Source of the DNA: Megamerina dolium
Taxonomy: Eukaryota; Arthropoda; Insecta; Diptera; Megamerinidae
Assembly: GCA_963854835.1 (NCBI GenBank)
Contig: OY978528.1
Coordinates: 54,399,008-54,463,007 of the forward strand
Reading direction: 5' to 3'
Length of the DNA: 64,000 nucleotides
Position numbers and translations under genes: made by a program. The notes below the pieces were generated by a model, which made no database searches, was not told the origin of the DNA, and saw only the letters and a program-made list of their open reading frames with translations. Below are positions 1 through 11,679 of this stretch, one piece after another (the stretch's first letter is position 1; each line of letters starts with the position of its first letter).

Positions 1-589
1 TAAATGTGTGCGTTACATATCAAGATCAAATCAAACTGTACACAAAATTTCAAATTTACACCCCACACAGATGTATGTAAGTAGTTATACATACTCGTTC
101 CTGCATGCACATAAAATACATAGTATTGTAAAATACATTGATAATATGACTGTAGCAGTTGTAACAATTCTGACAACTGCTTGCTTCGTATACGTATTTC
201 TTTATGTAATACATTGCGACAATCGAACAAAACAACAAATTACCAGAGAGTTTTCAATACTTCACAACCTTTATCTCCATATCTGTCCAACTTTGTTGTT
301 GCCTTCATAATGAACTCATCACAATCATCATCGTCATCATGGTGCAGCTTACAACTTGTTCTGGTTGTTGCCGTTGTCGTCATCCAATTTCAATTAAACG
401 CTTGCAATAATTGTAAAATTGGATTGGAAGTCCAATGGAATTCGAGTTGATTGTTACAAAATGTAGATATACTATACAATTTACGCACAGCACTTGTATG
501 TGCAAGAAGAAGCCAGATTATGTAGTAAGTATCTACAATATGCACATAAATGCGCTTATCACGTATGCTATCCAACATGAGTTGGATTT
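1..589. other. AT-rich DNA, nothing recognised
   Basis: Short open frames on both strands here are full of Tyr, Ile and Cys, overlap each other and match no known family. I treat them as chance. The sequence has the short ATGTATGTA-type motifs common in fly introns. Confidence 0.5.
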
Positions 590-1260
590 ACATATAAATA
601 TATATGTAGAGGATTGTGGTATAATCTGGCATCGACTTCGATCTCTGCAGAAATATAAAATTCTGTTATACCATTAACAGAATTTTGCAAAGACCGAAAC
701 AAGAGCTAGTCAGACGGTGCAAGGTCCGGGCTATACGGTAGATGCATCCAAATTTCCCAAGCAACTTCTGTCAATTTGTTCCCAGTCGTCAATGATGTGT
801 GTGACCGGGGATTGCCATGATGGGACACAACTCATTTTCTGTTAGGCAATTCTGGTCAATCTTCCATGATTACTTCGTTCAAGCGATCGAGTTCTGAGCA
901 GCCGAGATCATAATTAACCGTTCGACCAGGTTGTAGCAGCTCTTAATAAACAATTCCCTTCCAATCCAACCAACTTTCAATCAATCAATTCAGGCTTTGA
1001 ATGGCGTTTGTGTAGGGTCAGCGGTCTTTGAGACCCTGATCGTTTGCGTTAGATATTCTCGATTTGAAACCATTTTTAATCGCTCGTAATGATTCGCTTC
1101 AAAAATGGTTCGGTTTTGTTGCGTTTCAGCAGCGTTTCCATTATGATAATTCGATCAATCGTATTTCTTTGCGTTAATTCATGTGATATCCAAATTTCCA
1201 GAAAGGAATCGACGCAACCCACTCCTGGGTCCGGAGCATTCTTACATTATTTTCATCGCC
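590..1260 (-). pseudogene. Mariner transposase pseudogene (DD34D type)
   Basis: Reading the minus strand from about 1240 down gives a decayed mariner transposase. The helix before the first catalytic residue reads ISHELTQ..., then LLKRNKTEPFLKRI. The first catalytic Asp follows as SD-stop-KW (stop at 1078-1076, where the family has Glu). Further on come WDWKG-like and Leu-Tyr-Cys segments, then HHGNPRSHTS, where the second Asp is replaced by Gly (codon at 816-814). The end reads YSPDLAPSD with the third Asp kept, 34 residues after the Gly, followed by a stop where the family has Tyr. Stops and frameshifts break it throughout, and the N-terminal DNA-binding domain is missing. No terminal inverted repeats were found, so the limits are approximate. 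It belongs to the same mariner group as the copy at 19690-20545. Confidence 0.75.
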
Positions 1261-2910
1261 ACCACACAAATTTTTCAGCATGTTTTTACCCTTTTTATAG
1301 TAAAACAACATCAGAGCATCATTTTCAAATAACTTTTTACACTAACAACGAATTAGAGAACTCTATTCACAAAAAGTGTAGCGAATCGATGTTTTCCAAC
1401 TGACCATACAACACCCTACACAATATGTACGTATTTATATGACTTTTGCGCTTATATCAACCAGAAGTACAACTATAATCATCATAGTGGTATGGTACAA
1501 TAATTGTAATAGTGGTCATATATTTGTCAACGATGTTTAGGATAATGATAAGAAATAACCAACATGATTATATGATTTTGATATTTTCGGAATTTTACAT
1601 ATGTACATTCATAGGAATTTCATACTGATAAAGCAAAGCCAAGCAGTTATTCTACGTGGCCCACATGTTTAATATGTTAATATGTTCTTTCAATAGTTTT
1701 AGTAAACGATTTGAGATAATCTTTGAATGAACACTAGGTTGCGTCGGTATCAATACAAAAAAAAAAATAACTTCGATATGGCTCACTGCCTAGTTTACTA
1801 ATTTTTTTTTTTTATTGGTACCGGGATGATCTAAACGCATGTTCATAATAATAAACGGTGGACATTTTTAACTTTTTCCATCTATCAAATATTTTTTCCA
1901 CAAAAATGTTTCGGGCTTATTTCATTCACACTTAGTTGTGCCGTAATATTGTGCAATATAACATGACCTAATACCATAACAAATAAATAAGTCAAAAATG
2001 CAAAAACAATACAAATAAAAAACTTAGTCACACTGTAGTCCACATACACGTGCAAAAATAATTAACCTATAAACCTACAATATTCAACTAAATAACAACT
2101 AACTAACCTATAATAATGCGACAAAACCTAAGGCATGCCGAAGTGGCACTAATTGCACGAATGTGTCGTATTAAAACGTTGTTTTTTTTTTAATACCTAT
2201 CTATACTCGTACGTATATATAACACAACGTAAATAAAGCAAATAAAGTGAACTTAGCTTAATGACAATTTCTTCTTAGCTGGTGTCACTGGTGTAATATC
2301 AGGAAGAAAATAAGTGGCAATTGCAATTGCAACAAAAAAAAATATGACAAATTGTAAAAAAAAACCAACAACAACATCGTAAAAACAGAGTATGCGAATA
2401 AAAAAAAAACAAAAAAAAAATGAAAAGCTCAAACTCTTTGCACTATAGCACATATATACATTTTATTTACAACTAATTCATATGCCTATACATGCACGTG
2501 TATATGGTAACGATTTAAACCATTTCATGAGTTATAATATATATGCAGGCAGGCTGGCAGACAACATCAAACAGTACAGCCGCCGTAAAGTAGTGAGAGT
2601 GCATATATCGTGACATGCGTCTACACGTAGTGTATGAAGAAATATATTTACCTGATTTTTTACTTTAAAAGCATTTAGTGATAGCAATTTAGTGTTTTTA
2701 TATTTTTAACTTAAAAGTAAATAAAATAAATATAAAAAATAAGATTTTTTAAAAATAAATATTTAGTGAAATCAAACCTTAATTTAATTACACTGGTTTA
2801 CAAAAAGGTAATGTTTTACAAACTAATTTGAGGAAATCGCATATATTTTATTTATCCATGGTCTGTTTCCGGATGGAAAACCGGACACGTAGAAAGTATT
2901 TGAATGCAAA
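1261..2910. other. AT-rich DNA with A/T runs, nothing recognised
   Basis: Contains several poly-A and poly-T runs, for example near 1757-1768, 1802-1814 and 2400-2420. No open frame with recognisable protein sequence, structured RNA or repeat family was seen. Confidence 0.5.
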
Positions 2911-2918
2911 AGTAATAC

Positions 2919-4292
2919 GGATCATGTAGCCGGCGAATTGGCGAACAACATACTGGAGGATGTAATCCATGCACTCCGACTAAAGGTATTAAATTACCGT
3001 GGAATAAGTCTCCTGAGCATCGCATACACGGTCCTATCAAGCGTTTTGTGTGAAAGATTGAAGCCCATGCTCAGCAACCTGATTGGACCTTATCAGTGTG
3101 GCTTCAGACCTGGTAAATCTACCATCGACCAAATTTTCACACTGCGCCAAATCCTGGAGAAGACCCAAGAAAAACAGATCGACACACGCCACCTATTTGT
3201 TGATTATAAAGTCGCTTTCGACAGTCCGGTAAGGGGTTACCTCTACTCAACAATGTCTGAGTTCGGTATTCCTGCACAGCTCATTCGATTTTGTAGAATG
3301 ACACTGCATAACTCCCGTTGTGCAGTGAAAATTGGGAAGGACCTCTCCGCACCGTTTAATACCGAACGGGGTTTCAGACAAGGTGATTCGTTATCGTGTG
3401 ACTTCTTCAATCTTATGATGGAGAAAATAATATGAGCTGCTGATCTACGACATAATGGCACTATCTTCAACAAAAGTGTCATGCTGTTGGCGTATGCCGA
3501 CGATATTGACATAATTGGCATGAACACGCGAGCAGTCAGTGCAGCATTCTCAGAGTTGGAAAGAGAGTTGCGTCGGGTGGGTCTTACGGGAAACGAGGGC
3601 AAGACGAAGCATTTAGTGTTAACAAACAAAGAGTCCTGGCACGTCACTGTTGACAACTACGCTTTTGAAGTAGTAAGGGACTTTGTCTATCTTGGAACCA
3701 GCATTAACAGCAGTAATGACGCCAGCCTGGAGATCATGCGTAGGATAACTCTTGCAAACAGGTACTACTTTGGGCTAAGTAAGCAATTGACAAGTCGAGC
3801 CCTCTATCGAAGAACGAAAACTACACTCTACAAGTCTCTCATCATGCCTGTAGCGCCTAACATATGGCGCTGAAGCCTGGACAATTTCCACCTCGGATGA
3901 GCGAATGCTTGGAGTTTTCGAGAGAAAAGTCCTACGCAAGATCTTTGGACCTTGGTGGCGAGTACCGAATAAGGTACAACCATGAGCTATATGAGCTGTA
4001 TGCCGATATTGACGTAGTAAAACGCATCAAAATCCACCAGCTGCGCTGGCTAGGTCATGTCGAGCGAATGGAAGAACACGCTCCAGCTAAGAAGGTGATA
4101 TTTTCGGAACCCGCTGGAGGACGACGCAGAAAAGGAAGACCTAACCTCCGGTGGAAAGACCAAGTACTGGAGAACCTGACGGCGCTTGGAATTTCTAACT
4201 GGCGCCAGCTAACGAAGAACAGAAATGGCTGGCGAAGCATGTTATATTCGGCCTAAATCGATATTCGGTTGTTATGGCCACAAAAGTAAATA
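2919..4292 (+). mobile_element. 5'-truncated RTE-like non-LTR retrotransposon, copy 1
   Basis: Encodes most of a reverse transcriptase and its C-terminal region, broken into three readable pieces. Piece one (2938-3435) has NYRGISLLSIAY, CGFRPGKSTIDQIF, a VDYKVAFDS motif and GFRQGDSLSCDFF. It is cut by a TGA at 3433-3435; copy 2 has CGA here, so this is a CpG-type change. Piece two (3481-3873, same frame) carries the intact catalytic LAYADD box and a YLG thumb motif. A frameshift then moves the C-terminal part (GEYRIRYNHELYELYAD, LRWLGHVERMEEHAPAKKV, GRRRKGRPNLRW) into another frame up to the stop at 4254. Relative to copy 2 it lacks 8 bases near 3953. The 3' end is a short AAGTAA-type repeat, typical of the RTE clade. 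AGTAATAC at 2911-2918 and 4293-4300 may be the target duplication. The endonuclease and 5' half are absent. Confidence 0.82.
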
Positions 4293-4300
4293 AGTAATAC

Positions 4301-5531
4301 ATATACACATTTTAGAAGGATTAACCATCGGAGACTCTTTCAGCGCTTGTGATTTCCAAGGGCGCACTTTAACAAAAACGACTACCTTCGTCTTCTGTTA
4401 CAGTTTTACCGCAGTAGTGTATCCTAAACATCTTCAATGAACACAGAAAAAACTGTCTACCATTGGAATAGATTTTTACTGTCACATTCCCATACGAACA
4501 TGTATGGTATTTGCATTCACAAAGTAAGCTATGTACAATAAAATGCATTGCATAAAGTGCAATTTGCTCGTATATGTATGTACTAACCTTTGTCCCATGC
4601 GTACAATATATATGTGTGGACATAAGTACGAAGCCGAACAAATTGTGAATTGTGCTCCATAATTCACGATGAGGGTGTGTATACATGTAGATAGTGCAGT
4701 GTACTAGAGTAATGAACAATAGAATATATAGAATTGCAAGCAAATACAATAGTTTTATGCTTATACTACGTATATGAACAAATACGTCCATGTGTATGTA
4801 CATAATACATTAGTTTGGGTTTGGATTATTGTATATCAGTTTCCTCTTTTTTGGAATTATGAAAGCACATCACATAAATGAAAATATAGAAAAAAATTGA
4901 TGAAATTTGGGAAGAAAACAAAAAAGAGAATTTTATTAATTTGCAAAATTTGCCTTTTCAATTGTACAATGTACATACATACATAAATATATGAAGAGTA
5001 TGTTGACTTATCCAATACGTACAGGTATGCATTTGTGGTCCATGGTATCGTATATGGTATGTATGCAATGCATACTCGTATTTACAAACATACATATATG
5101 TAGGTATGACATGTATATACCCAGTGGGAAAGATCATGAAGTACTTATGAAATAAAGCATTCTGTTCCACTGATTTTGTAAGCGAAATCGTAGGAATGCC
5201 CAAAATAAAGTATTCGTAAGGTAAAAAATAACCATGTTGCGTGATATTGTACCTTAGAAAAATAAAGTGAGCAAAACGAGTCTTTAAAGAGACTCTTCTC
5301 AAATCACAAACTACAATTGTAATGAACGTTGATTCCCCTCCAAATGTACTTTATTTTATAATGCACTCGGAAGGCATATATTTTGTTTACCAGCGATTAT
5401 ATTTTCCGAAAAGAGACCATAAATAATGAGCAAAAGGTAACGGTAAATGTTATTAGTTAACATTTTAATCGGTGTCAGTGGCAGAATCTGTTCATTTAGA
5501 CTCGGAAAATATCAAAATCTTAATATTCTTT
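4301..5531. other. AT-rich DNA, nothing recognised
   Basis: Open frames on the minus strand near 4369-4803 and 4958-5302 have low-complexity, histidine- and tyrosine-rich translations that follow from ATGTATAC-type repeats. I see no gene here. Confidence 0.45.
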
Positions 5532-5632
5532 GAGTGCCGTAGCTCAGTGAATATTGTGTTGGCCTTCTGATCTGTAGGTCGTGGGTTCAATCCCCGGCTG
5601 AAGCATAACAAATTTAATATTGAAAAGATTAT
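5532..5632 (+). mobile_element. SINE copy, tRNA-like head only
   Basis: Best preserved head of the tRNA-derived SINE family in this window. It has an A-box-like TAGCTCAGTG (5540-5549) and a B-box GGTTCAATCCC (5584-5594), followed by the family's AACAAATTTAATAT junction and GAAAAGATT. The body stops near 5632, so the copy is 3'-truncated. These boxes would be the internal RNA polymerase III promoter of a source copy. No clear target duplication was found. Confidence 0.75.
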
Positions 5633-6439
5633 AAAAGAGTTATGGAAGGGAAGAATATTCTATCAATTATGCACTGTTTTCGTTTGTACCTTATGCTTGC
5701 CATACAAAATAAAGTGCGTTGGAATGGAGAACTGAGAGAATACGATTCACAATACTGCATTTCACACGCTTTATTTTAGCAATGGGTCACCTGATTTCAC
5801 GCCTGATACCATTTATACTTTCCATAAACCTGCGACCAAGCCTTAATAAAAGTAAGGAAGTTTGTATGGGAAAGTAGATGGCCTCGCGAATGAAAAATAA
5901 GGATGTTATAATACATTATGTTATGCTGCTGTTTCCCACTGGGTATGTATATTATGTACATTTATAAGTACATTATATCTATTATATGTACTAATATTAG
6001 TATATTATGATTATTATCGTTACTGTTATTGTTGCTGTTGCTGCAAAAAAAATTATTTTTAGGCCTTCGACAATTATAAGCTAGCCAGATTTTAATTTTG
6101 TTAGGTATAAATAGTTCTTGCGGTTTATTGTGAAAAATTGGTTATACATTCGGCTTGGCCGTAGATGATGTGGCATGGCTGAGGTATCCGTACGGACCCA
6201 CTCCATCAAAGCCATGAGCCATCACATTCAAATATTTAGATCCAAAGTACATTTACACTGTTTTTATTTAGTACGGATTTTGTATCGGTATTTTTACTGA
6301 CATTTAATTGTAGTTTTTTGGTAGTCATCTCAAAATTTATTGTACACCTTTGTGCCAAACAACCTCGAATATCAGACTGATCTGGTCACCTTATAACATG
6401 CTAATTTTAATATCTGTGCCCATATGTGAATTCATGTAT
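5633..6439. other. No gene; one possible hairpin
   Basis: Around 6168-6226 the arms GTGGCATGGCT and AGCCATGAGCCATCAC can pair across a short loop. This is weak and unsupported by any other signal. The rest is AT-rich and unrecognised. Confidence 0.4.
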
Positions 6440-7195
6440 ACCCTGTAATTGTTTTAAGCTAAAAACTGCTAAAGTTATGGCGGTTTAAACATACAACAAA
6501 TTCCCAGTGGGCGTCGTTTGCCTCTTTCTTGTGAGTGCAATTATCTTTGCAATACTAATCCACGTGTTAAATATAGTTGTCCTACGCTGAAAAGTTGTAA
6601 GTTATATCGGTTTAGGTTTTTTTTTTTTTGTTATTTTGTGATTTGTATGGGAGCCACATTAAAAGTGGGCGTGGCTTGCTGATTTTATGCTAGCTTATTT
6701 TCGACTACAATAGTAAGTGCCCAATATGGTTGTTCTAGGCAGAAGATTGCTGAAGTTAAAGCGATTTAAATTTAAAAGAAATTCACGCATTTAGTATGGA
6801 AGCTACTATTAACGGTAGGCGTGGCTCCCCCATTTATGGCAATATTATGTAGCAGACAAGTCTACATTCCAAATATTGTTGTCCGAGATTGTATAGCAAG
6901 CTCAGCATTTCAATAACTCCGAGATTAGTCACTTTGATTGCACCGTGTGGTCGATCATGCCTACTATGTATCCCATCCGTACTCTTCGACCATGTAACTT
7001 ATGCCAAATTTCATCAAAATAGCTCAATATTTGCTGAAGTTATCGTGGGAACCAGGACGACGATGCTGATCAGGAATATATATACTCTTCCATAACTTCG
7101 GAGATTTCTTCAAGTGGTTGCAAATATCTGACCGAAATGATTATACCTTGCACTCATCCAACCGAAATTAATATACCTTGCACTCATCCAACTGA
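6440..7195 (+). repeat. Modular interspersed repeat, copy 1 (degenerate modules of about 150 bp)
   Basis: The stretch is made of diverged modules, each with a GTTGTTCTA-like anchor followed by GAAGATTGCTGAAGTTA-like sequence, then a GTATGGAAGC and GGCGTGGCT pair. Anchors fall near 6446, 6569, 6728 and 6878. The last module runs into a tail (GACCGATCATGCC-like, then CAAATTTCATCAAAATAGC and GCTGAAGTTATCG) ending in ACCGAAATGATTATACC. The same layout and tail recur at 51400-52235 in the same orientation. No protein is encoded. It is probably a non-autonomous mobile element or a relic of one; the class is unknown to me. Confidence 0.65.
7131..7190 (+). repeat. 30-bp tandem duplication
   Basis: Two adjacent 30-bp units, 7131-7160 and 7161-7190, start ACCGAAAT and end CACTCATCCA, with only a few differences. 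They sit at the 3' end of the modular repeat. The copy at 51400-52235 carries one ACCGAAATGAATATAACTTG unit at the matching place. Confidence 0.75.
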
Positions 7196-10100
7196 GCGTG
7201 AAATGATACCACTGTTGGTCTAGAATGAATTAGTATTGGTTACATCAAGTGCCATACATTTGAGTAGAGGGTGTAGGCTTGTATGCTAATGTCAATAGTA
7301 GGTGAATGGAATAGTTGTTGTAAAGGTTTCCTTGTTTAATATGAATTAAATTGGAAATTTCATTACTCTTGGTTATTGTTAATGCTATTTAACCAAATGT
7401 TAACATAAAAACATACAAATTACATAAAAAAGCATGTAAGAGTGGTTTCTGAAAAGTTCGGTGAATATGAAATACAGAATATTTGATTTTGACGTTTGTA
7501 TTTTTCAAAATAGCAATTCTGATACAATTAGGGCTAAGATTTATGCTGCGTTACTCAAAATAGCCACTTATATCATTGATGAGTATAGAATTCGATAAAA
7601 ATGAATTTCCATTGGACGATTTTCTCCCATTCGGAAACAAAAAATAGTTGCAGTGGACCAAATCTGCTGAATATAGTATATGCGGTAGTAATTCGGTTAA
7701 CAATTTATATAATTTCTTATACTTTTTGGTGAGAAAAAGCCACTTAGTGTCAAAATTTTATATCGAATTTGCATTGGCGATGCCATCCGTTAGTATTTTA
7801 CTAGACTTTACGTATATCTGTATAATATTCCTACCAACATACAATAATATGTATTCAAATATTATTTAAATTTGTGTATTCCACATTTTGTCGCAAATAC
7901 CAAATACATATTTAATAACACCGACAACATACAAATTAAAAATTAACATATTTTCACAATAAAATAAATATTTGTCCCTCGCACATCAGTCTGCCTGTAC
8001 TACAATATATGTATATATTATAAACTTGCAATTATTACTATCTATGGATCTGCTACTGCTGCTGCTGCTGCTGCTGATGCTGATACTATTAAATTATTCT
8101 AATTGTCCTGGGGCAAAGCTAACTAATACGAATGTATGATAACATTCACACTATTATATATGTCTATTGTGTATGTAGTGGTTGGTAGTAGGGTTCGTAG
8201 GCGAAAATTAGGCTTTATTTCACCATTAAATAAAATATTGAGCACTTTGTTTAAACATTGAACAAAAAAGTTATATTTTTCTAGACAACAGTATATTAAA
8301 GCTCCTTATACTCCATAGAAAGAAAGCCTATTTAGGGCTTCCACCTCAAATTGAAATTATTTTGTAAATTTTGCTTCAATTTCCGGATAAATAAAAAAGC
8401 TTTTTTAATTGCCCGTGGGCCCAATGTAACAAGATCGTTTTTGTTACACCATACCAATATATTTTCAACCTCGGGCTTAAAGTCTGACTTCAAACAATAC
8501 CCCTGACGACGTAGCGTAGAGCTAACACCGGCAGGAGTAAATATTACAAAATATTATACATTATAGTATAGTTTGAGTTCTGAATTGACTTTGAATTTTC
8601 TGGTTGTGAAATTGATTTCGATATTTCATAGTCTGACCGTTTCATGAATTCAAATTTTTCCCTTACATTCTTTCAGTAAAATATTTGGATGTTCAACAAT
8701 AGTTATATAAGAGTTGACAAGGCTAGCGCCTCGCCGACACATCTGGTCTGTCTGGGCACGACTATAGAAACCTTAATGAGCTGAATGAGATGAATACCGA
8801 ACGTCTGGCAACCTCTGTGTATTGTAAACAGAAAGAGAATAATAACTTAAGGCAAGCATGAATAACAATTGAAATACACAACTTGCCATTTTGCGTCATT
8901 TTGTCGCACACCAACTCTATGCAAAATTCTAGAAATACTATATTTTTCTATTTAACAATTTTCAAATTATGTTTAAATAGAAAATATAAAAAAGGGAACA
9001 ATTTCTATGGAACAGGAAAAATGGCAATGACAATAATAGCATCATAAGACCTAAGGCAGTTGTTGTGTGGTACTTTAATGTCGCCACAGGATTCAGGGAG
9101 GCTTTTGAATATGTAATATATATACATACATACTTACACATATTCATATATGTATATATACAGAAATACTTGTTTATTTGCTATATCTTTTACATAGTTA
9201 TTCGCAAGAGATAAAAATTGCAAAATACATTGAAAGGATTGCTTGAAAGGAGATACGCAATGAAATTGTTGTGATTTTTATTACACTATATAAATGAAAT
9301 ATATTGAAATATACGAATGTAATTTTGTTTCTCCGCAAAGTTTTTGCTATAATTAAGGATTATGATAAAACAACCTTTATACAAAACGAGAAGCTCTCTC
9401 AAGCCTTACTTCAACTGATTTCGACTTTTTACATTTTTACGTTAATTTTTTAATGTTAACCGGCTTTGGAGGAACGTGTTTATTTTACTTTCATGCTACC
9501 GACAAATGCAAAAAGCACCTTGATTTTTCTTGACTGCCTAGTTCCCTTAAAAGAAAGATCTATTTAATAAAGTAATATATAATACCTAAGTATATTTTTG
9601 TACATACATGAGCACACATTTATGTACTAATGTATAACCATATTACTTTCTTTAAGGGACATTCTGTCTCAATTGTAACGTGACGTATGTATGTATGTAT
9701 AAAAGGGTCGTCCTATCATTTCAAATATTTTGAACTAGTCTAAATAAAGAAAGAATCAAAGTTGAAAAGTTAATTATTTATGCTATTGCATGATGAAAAT
9801 AACAAACAAACAAAAAAAGAAAGCAAAAAAGAAATAAAGAAAAAATATTTCAACATTCTCTCACTGACAGCATTGGGATAAATGTTTCACTTCCATCTAC
9901 TATACATACCATATTTGAATAAAACAAAATGATGCTACATAAATACGACATTTACTCTTTTATTAAGCTTTTGTATAATCTTGTTCGTTTTCGTAATTTT
10001 TATCTGAAAATGCTGCTTCACATAAAAACCAATAAAAAGGATTTTCAACTCAACGATCTATAGAAAAGTGAAATTCTATGGCTAGTTAGGGTACTGGTAA

Positions 10101-10559
10101 GGTACGTCAATATTTGCACACTGCTGATAAGTGTTTGTATGTATAAGTACATACACATGTATTTTTTTGAATATGTGTAAATGGTTATTTACACATTGAT
10201 GATAAATCTTTGCACTTTGCCTATTGAAATGATGTCAGTTGAATGAAAGATTGAATGCATTGCTATTCTCTAATAAAAATAATGGGAAAACCCCCGAGTT
10301 TTTATTTAACTTTTTTTTTTATTTATTCTGAAGTTATAAAAAAGTGCATATATGAAGTAATATCTCATACATTATAGATATGTAAAAAGGCATGGCTGGA
10401 CTGAGGGTTTGAGTATCTTGTTCGAAGGTTTTACTATGGGCCCAACTGGCTCTTCCCCGATCCATTTCATTACGTGCATCGCGACATATGATTTTAAATG
10501 GGATATGAATCAAATTATATGTAGATCATATTTGTAGTGAGAATGGTTTTCATTGAAAG
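7196..10559. other. AT-rich DNA with a CTG microsatellite, no gene
   Basis: Holds a CTG/CTA run at about 8051-8084 and a spaced inverted repeat (CCCTTAAAAGAAAG near 9544 against CTTTCTTTAAGGGAC ending near 9661). A less AT-rich patch at 8700-8820 and another at 10390-10490 have no recognisable coding. No open frame here looks like a known protein. Confidence 0.45.
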
Positions 10560-11115
10560 GTAAATGTGTCGCACAAGCAGAATTCAAATAATAGTCAGTA
10601 ATGAAAGCTGTACTTATAAGAACCGGAAAGTATCAAACTTATGAGTTTTGCATAAACTCAAATCTGTTTTATATGTTAAAATGCCCTGGAATAACTCATA
10701 AGCCTGTAAAACCCTCCCATCTTTCGTTGTCCACTGCCCTATTCTTGGAAATACTGAAAATACCATTCAATCCCGTCCCCTCTTACTATAGTCAAGAAAC
10801 GAAAAATGCATAAAATGTCTGATGACAGAAGTATATTATAATTTCGTACATTTAAAATTAGCTATTTGTCCACTCTGTTTTTGGGCGCACATAAAATACC
10901 TTCTAATCCCGCCCTGTATTACTAAAGTCTATTAACAAACTTTACATAAAATTTGTCATAAGAAAATTAGAAAACTAAATAAAAGGATTTAAATAGACCA
11001 CGTTCTTATGAATTTAAAGGCGAAAGAGCTCCATGTCCGCTCCATTCTTGGGTATACTTTAAACAGCCCTTAATCAGACTTTGAAATACTAAAGTGTTTT
11101 TTGCAAAAATTCTCA
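10560..11115 (+). repeat. Degenerate tandem array, modules of about 140-170 bp
   Basis: At least three diverged modules share the order GTCC(A/G)CT, TTCTTGG, AAT(A/C)CC, TACTAAAGT, then a CATAAAAT or CTCATAAG segment. They start at 10727, 10865 and 11033. An earlier, weaker unit begins near 10600. The open frame at 10601-10813 lies across the array and I do not consider it a gene. The modules differ from those at 6440-7195 but have similar length. Confidence 0.5.
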
Positions 11116-11280
11116 TAAGAAAAATATATCATATTTTTGTAAATTCCAAAGCAAAAATTTGGTAATCGCTTTTTTCAATATAGATTTTGTTAAGCCTCTG
11201 AATAATTAGGAGGCATGACGCATTTTTGTATTCAACTCTTTTACGTTGATTTATCATTTGAATCCATCATTATCAATATC

Positions 11281-11332
11281 CTTCTTCTTCTTCTTCTTAT
11301 TCTTATTCTTCTTCTTATTCTTCTTCTTCTTA
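11281..11332 (+). repeat. CTT/ATT microsatellite
   Basis: Irregular run of CTT with interspersed ATT, ending at the small palindrome CTTCTTAAGAAG. Confidence 0.9.
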
Positions 11333-11344
11333 AGAAGATGCAGC

Positions 11345-11610
11345 GACTACAGTGCTGTGGGCACCAATCTTCTCCCTACGCAATACCGCTATGCGTGGTG
11401 AAGAGCCACATCCTACACGAGGTGACACTGTCAAACAGAACATATGCGGACCTAGACCAGAGAAGATCAATAAAAAATCCCCTCGAGCGAGACTAGCAAT
11501 CTACTCGATAGAAAATTCAGTTGCTCGTAGAACAAAACAAGCCTCGGAAACATCAATCAATTATTCATAAACCAATAAATACTACAACAACGTTCGTATA
11601 TTATCTTAGT
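11345..11610 (+). other. Possible solo LTR or LTR fragment
   Basis: A patch clearly less AT-rich than its surroundings begins TGTGGGCACC near 11355 and contains a polyadenylation-like AATAAA near 11575, followed by ACTACAACAACG. This base composition and layout resemble insect LTRs of the BEL/Pao type. No partner LTR, primer-binding site or target duplication was seen, so this is a weak guess. Two overlapping plus-strand open frames in it are probably chance. Confidence 0.25.
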
Positions 11611-11679
11611 TCATGTTTGATTGCCGCTTGATCCAACATGTTATTGCAACAAATGATGCCGGCATTTGCCTGCATCATA

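Noticed and set aside
1089..1403. Plus-strand 104-codon open frame
   Set aside because: It lies antisense to the mariner pseudogene and its translation has no family resemblance; it is a shadow of that element.
5532..5605. Candidate tRNA gene
   Set aside because: A and B boxes are present, but the acceptor stem does not close properly, and the sequence continues into the SINE body as in the other copies.
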